From positions 59,748 to 104,825 of the forward strand of contig PMZR01000087.1 of assembly GCA_003170135.1 (NCBI GenBank): a DNA stretch of 45,078 nt. Direction: 5' to 3'. The notes below the pieces were generated by a model. It did no database searches, was not told where the DNA came from, and saw nothing but the letters and a program-made list of their open reading frames with translations. The first letter of the stretch is position 1; every line of letters begins with the position of its first letter. Below, piece after piece: positions 42,261 through 45,078 of this stretch. The translations under genes and the position numbers were made by a program. The DNA is from Acidobacteriota bacterium (GTDB lineage: Bacteria > Acidobacteriota > Vicinamibacteria > Vicinamibacterales > Fen-181).

Positions 42261-43484
42261 TCACTCCAGCGTCTTATCCAGATCGGCGAGGGCGAGGAAG
42301 AACGAGAAGGACGTCACCTGGACGCCGAGCAGCGTGACGAAGGTCGAGAGAATCGACAGCCTCGTCACGCCCGGATGGATTATCGCCGGCGTGGCGACAT
42401 TGAACAGCCACCGGATGGTCACGCCCGCAAGTGCGAGGCCGAGGCCCACCAGAACGACGCCGAGCGCAAGGCCGCGCTCCACCGTGAACCACCGCAGAAG
42501 GAAGCGCGCGACCGGCGTCACCTGCGTGGCCCGGCCGCCTCGCGCATACACGAGCAGGCCGAAGATGCCGAACAGCGCCCCCTGCAGGCCGATGAACATC
42601 AGCAGGCCGGCGAACAGCACCGCCGAGAGACCGAGCGGAATCCCCATGATGGCCACGGGCCGCACCATCAGCAGGCCCATCAGCAGAAGGCCGGCAACGA
42701 ACGTGAGCAGGCCGGGATAGAGGAACAGCCACGTCGGGCTGAGGACCAGCATGAAGCGCAGATGGCGCCAGCCGTCGCGCCAGGTATTGAGGTGCGGCCG
42801 ACGCCCGGCGGCGGGCGCGCGGTAGGCAATCGGCGTCTCGGCGATCCTCAGGCCTTCCTGCGACGCGCGGATCACCATCTCGGACGCGAACTCCATCCCG
42901 TTGCACCGCAGCCCGAGGCCCTGCACCGCCGCCCGGCGGAATCCGCGGAGGCCGCAGTTGGTATCCGACACCCCGGTTCGGTAGAACAGGTTCATCAGCG
43001 CAGTCAGGACGGGCGTCCCGATGTAGCGGTGCATCCACGGCATCGCCCGCTTCTCGATGACGCCCCGCAGCCGACTGCCCATCACCAGGTCGTTGCCGGC
43101 CTTCAGCAGGTCCATGAACTCACCGAGGCTGGCGAAGTCGTACGTATCATCGGCGTCGCCCATCACGACGAACGTGCCGCGGGCTTCGTCGATGCCGCGC
43201 TTGAGCGCGCTGCCGTAGCCTCTCGCGGCGTGTCTCACCACGCGCGCGCCGGCCGCCGCGGCTACCTGCGCCGAGTCGTCTGTCGAGCCGTTGTCAACGA
43301 CAAGCACCTCGCCGACGATGGCGCGCTCCGCGAGAAAGCGCCGCGCCTTGCCGACGCAGGCGGCGATCGTCTGCTGCTCGTTCAGGCAGGGCATCAATAC
43401 GGTGAGATCGATCGACTCGCTGCCGGCGCCCGATGCGCCCAGCGCCGACAACGATCCGGTCGCTTCCTGCGGGCCGGATGTCAT
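42261..43484 (-). CDS. GT2 polyprenyl-phosphate glycosyltransferase (DPM1/GtrB-like)
   Basis: The 407-aa protein has a GT-A glycosyltransferase family 2 domain (about 25-240) and a membrane C-terminus of about four to five helices. Motifs are VLMPCLNEQQTI, VVDNGSTDDSA, the GDADDTYD metal/nucleotide site, and SDTNCGLRGFRR. Family members transfer a sugar from a nucleotide donor to undecaprenyl or dolichyl phosphate on the cytoplasmic side, which is the donor that GT-C enzymes such as the many in this window use. ATG 43484 overlaps the stop of the radical SAM gene (ATGA at 43481-43484), so translation is coupled and the longer open frame on this strand is ignored. Confidence 0.93.
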   Translation of the reverse strand: MTSGPQEATGSLSALGASGAGSESIDLTVLMPCLNEQQTIAACVGKARRFLAERAIVGEVLVVDNGSTDDSAQVAAAAGARVVRHAARGYGSALKRGIDEARGTFVVMGDADDTYDFASLGEFMDLLKAGNDLVMGSRLRGVIEKRAMPWMHRYIGTPVLTALMNLFYRTGVSDTNCGLRGFRRAAVQGLGLRCNGMEFASEMVIRASQEGLRIAETPIAYRAPAAGRRPHLNTWRDGWRHLRFMLVLSPTWLFLYPGLLTFVAGLLLMGLLMVRPVAIMGIPLGLSAVLFAGLLMFIGLQGALFGIFGLLVYARGGRATQVTPVARFLLRWFTVERGLALGVVLVGLGLALAGVTIRWLFNVATPAIIHPGVTRLSILSTFVTLLGVQVTSFSFFLALADLDKTLE

Positions 43485-44914
43485 CCGCGCGGCCTCCTCG
43501 TCCCGGGTCGCATCCAGTCGCGGAACCGCAGCAGGCTGATGGCCTGCCGCAGCGAGAACGATCGGAGCGCTGTCTTCACCAGGTAGCCCGGGCGCAGGTA
43601 GAAACGGCGGAAGGCGCGCCGCCTGAAGGCAGTGACCTCCTCGCCCGTGATCGTGTCGGTGTCCATCACCGAGTTGCCGCCGAAATCGTACTGCGACCAC
43701 GCGCGGGCCGTGATCCACCCCTTCTCTCTCGCCAGTTCGCCCAGCTCGGTCTTTGGATACGGCACAGCGCAGTAAGACTGCATGTAATCGAGGCCGAGGT
43801 GCGTCATGAACCGGGTCGTCGCCTCCGCTGTCTCGCGCGTCTCGCCGGGCAGGCCGAACATGCAGTGGCCCATCGTCGCCACACCGACCTTGCGGCACAC
43901 CGCCACCGCCCGTTCGATGTCCGCGACGGTCTGCTTCTTCTTCGCCCGATCGAGAATCTCCTGGCTCGAGCTCTCGACGCCGAGGCCCAGCAGGTAGCAG
44001 CCGGCCTCCTTCATCGCGCGCAGCGTCTCTTCCTCGACGGAGGTGACACGCGTCGTCGCGGCCCACGAGATCCGCAGCCCGCCATCGCGCAGCGCCCGGC
44101 AGAACTCCAGGACGAACCCCTTGTCGAGCGTGAACATCTCGTCCCAGAGCAGGAATTCGTCGATGCGGTACTGCTCCACGCATTCGCGGATTTCCCGCAG
44201 GATGTACTCCACCGAATGCCGGCGCACGCGATTGCCGTAGTACGGCTTGACGATGCAGAAGGTGCACGGGTACGGGCAGCCGCGGCCGGTGTTGATCAGC
44301 GTGAAAGGCCGGTTGTTGTGCGGCAGGCGGTAGCGATCGTTGTGCAGCAGGCTCCGGTCCGGGAGCGGCAGCGTGTCGATGTCGTCAACGAGCGGTCGCG
44401 GCCCGGTCGAGATGACGCGTCCGTCGTCATGCAGCACGAGGCCACGGATCTCGTCGAGGTTCTCCGCGCCACGAGCGACGGCTGCGACGACTTCCTCGAA
44501 CGTCTCCTCCGGCTCGCCGACGATCCCGGCGTCGAGGAAGGGAAAGCCGGTCATCGCCTCCTGTTCGAGAAGCGTGAAGTAGGCGCCGAAGCCCACCACC
44601 CGAGCCTTCGGCGCGGCGGTCTTGAGAGCCGCCGCCACCGTCATGTCGGCGTCGATTGACGGGAAGCCGGTGTTGACCGCGATCACGTCCGGCTGCCTCT
44701 GCCGTACATCGTCCACGAGCGCGTCGAGCGTCCACTTCTCGACGTTGCCGTCCACGAGCCGCACATCGCCGTACTTGCGCGCGATGGCGCCCATGACGGC
44801 CATCGTGATCGGCGGCCAGACCGTGGCCCACGACGCCGCCTTCTGCATGCAGCGCCCTTCGCGGATGTATTTCGGCTGCCGGTCGATCGTGGGGTTCAGC
44901 AGGTAGACGATCAT
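43481..44914 (-). CDS. B12-binding-type radical SAM protein
   Basis: The 477-aa protein has an N-terminal Rossmann/B12-binding-like domain (about 1-160) and a radical SAM barrel whose [4Fe-4S] site is the CxxxCxxC in GRGCPYPCTFC. GVESSSQEIL and HCMFGLPGET are typical later strand motifs of the B12-binding radical SAM class (BchE/hopanoid HpnJ-type relatives). Such enzymes make methylations, ring rearrangements or other C-C chemistry on lipids and cofactors. The N-terminal domain lacks an obvious DxHxxG, so cobalamin binding is not certain. It is coupled by a 4-bp overlap to the GT2 gene, which suggests that its substrate is a lipid or sugar used by that enzyme. ATG 44914 is preceded by a G-rich stretch. 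Confidence 0.9.
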   Translation of the reverse strand: MIVYLLNPTIDRQPKYIREGRCMQKAASWATVWPPITMAVMGAIARKYGDVRLVDGNVEKWTLDALVDDVRQRQPDVIAVNTGFPSIDADMTVAAALKTAAPKARVVGFGAYFTLLEQEAMTGFPFLDAGIVGEPEETFEEVVAAVARGAENLDEIRGLVLHDDGRVISTGPRPLVDDIDTLPLPDRSLLHNDRYRLPHNNRPFTLINTGRGCPYPCTFCIVKPYYGNRVRRHSVEYILREIRECVEQYRIDEFLLWDEMFTLDKGFVLEFCRALRDGGLRISWAATTRVTSVEEETLRAMKEAGCYLLGLGVESSSQEILDRAKKKQTVADIERAVAVCRKVGVATMGHCMFGLPGETRETAEATTRFMTHLGLDYMQSYCAVPYPKTELGELAREKGWITARAWSQYDFGGNSVMDTDTITGEEVTAFRRRAFRRFYLRPGYLVKTALRSFSLRQAISLLRFRDWMRPGTRRPRG

Positions 44915-44936
44915 TTGCCCCCGTGCGCGACCCGGA

Positions 44937-45078
44937 TCATAGCATCACCTTCACCGGCGAATCGTTGAGGTTGATCGCGACGGAGTTGGCCTGGATCGGC
45001 CGCGCCTCTAGAGGGTGGGCGTGTCGCGGAGCGCGGCGGGCGGGCTTGCCGCGCTGCGTCCCGGCGCGGTCGCCGCGG
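44937..45078 (-). CDS. Possible 3' end of a gene cut by the window edge
   Basis: A minus-strand frame is open from the right edge to a TGA at 44937-44939, 23 bases before the radical SAM gene. The last residues, IQANSVAINLNDSPVKVML, have a coding-like composition, but the part nearer the edge is Arg/Pro-rich and could be GC-rich noise. I do not recognise it. If real it would be the upstream gene of the same operon. Confidence 0.3.
   Translation of the reverse strand, partial: RGDRAGTQRGKPARRAPRHAHPLEARPIQANSVAINLNDSPVKVML

Noticed and set aside
42213..43586. 457-codon plus-strand open frame opposite the GT2 gene
   Set aside because: Charged low-complexity composition typical of the antisense of hydrophobic genes; the GT2 motifs on the other strand are unambiguous.
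43485..44267. Upstream extension of the GT2 reading frame by 261 codons
   Set aside because: It lies out of frame inside the radical SAM gene; the ATG at 43484 with the ATGA overlap is the sensible start.

Overview
This is a GC-rich bacterial chromosome segment. The organism is most likely an uncultured member of Acidobacteriota, possibly Vicinamibacteria. That is an inference from three things: an Oar-like TonB-dependent receptor with an N-terminal carboxypeptidase-regulatory domain, a VWFA-domain protein of the type described from Acidobacteria, and the number of large polytopic glycosyltransferase-like/TPR proteins. No rRNA, tRNA or CRISPR array was seen.

Layout. 1-2654 (-): incomplete exported protein built on two copies of one domain. 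2805-4115 (+): TrpB2-type PLP enzyme. 4121-5118: near-perfect 55-bp inverted repeats enclosing a metallo-beta-lactamase-fold hydrolase gene; the right arm supplies the last codons and stop of the next gene, an RNB-domain ribonuclease (5102-6595, -). 6813-10452 (+): three-gene DMSO-reductase-family molybdoenzyme operon (catalytic subunit, four-cluster ferredoxin, DmsC-like anchor). 10642-11670 (-): zinc alcohol dehydrogenase. 14621-17965 (+): TonB-dependent receptor with a clear promoter and a strong terminator.

From about 11.7 kb to the right edge the window is dominated by envelope and glycan functions. Eight large membrane proteins look like GT-C glycosyltransferases: three TMTC-like proteins and one other carry TPR tails, and four are GT39/ArnT-like or divergent. 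With them are a GT2 polyprenyl-phosphate glycosyltransferase coupled to a B12-binding-type radical SAM protein, a pair of VWFA-type exported proteins, and a four-gene module (SxtJ-like, NodU/SxtI-type carbamoyltransferase, 52-aa DUF5989/SxtK-like, SGNH/SxtL-like) in the same set as sxtI-J-K-L of saxitoxin clusters. The simplest reading, an inference, is that the region builds, transports and decorates (perhaps carbamoylates) an extracellular glycan or glycosylates exported proteins.

Non-coding DNA is unusually structured. It holds the IR-flanked hydrolase cassette, a 255-bp MITE-like element (41917-42171), a nested cloverleaf-like palindrome (36596-36866), a ~140-bp dispersed repeat found twice in the same orientation behind membrane glycosyltransferase genes, and four separate heptanucleotide-period arrays. 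Six transcription starts appear to share an extended -10 motif TGnTAnnnT, some so close to the start codon that the mRNAs could be nearly leaderless.
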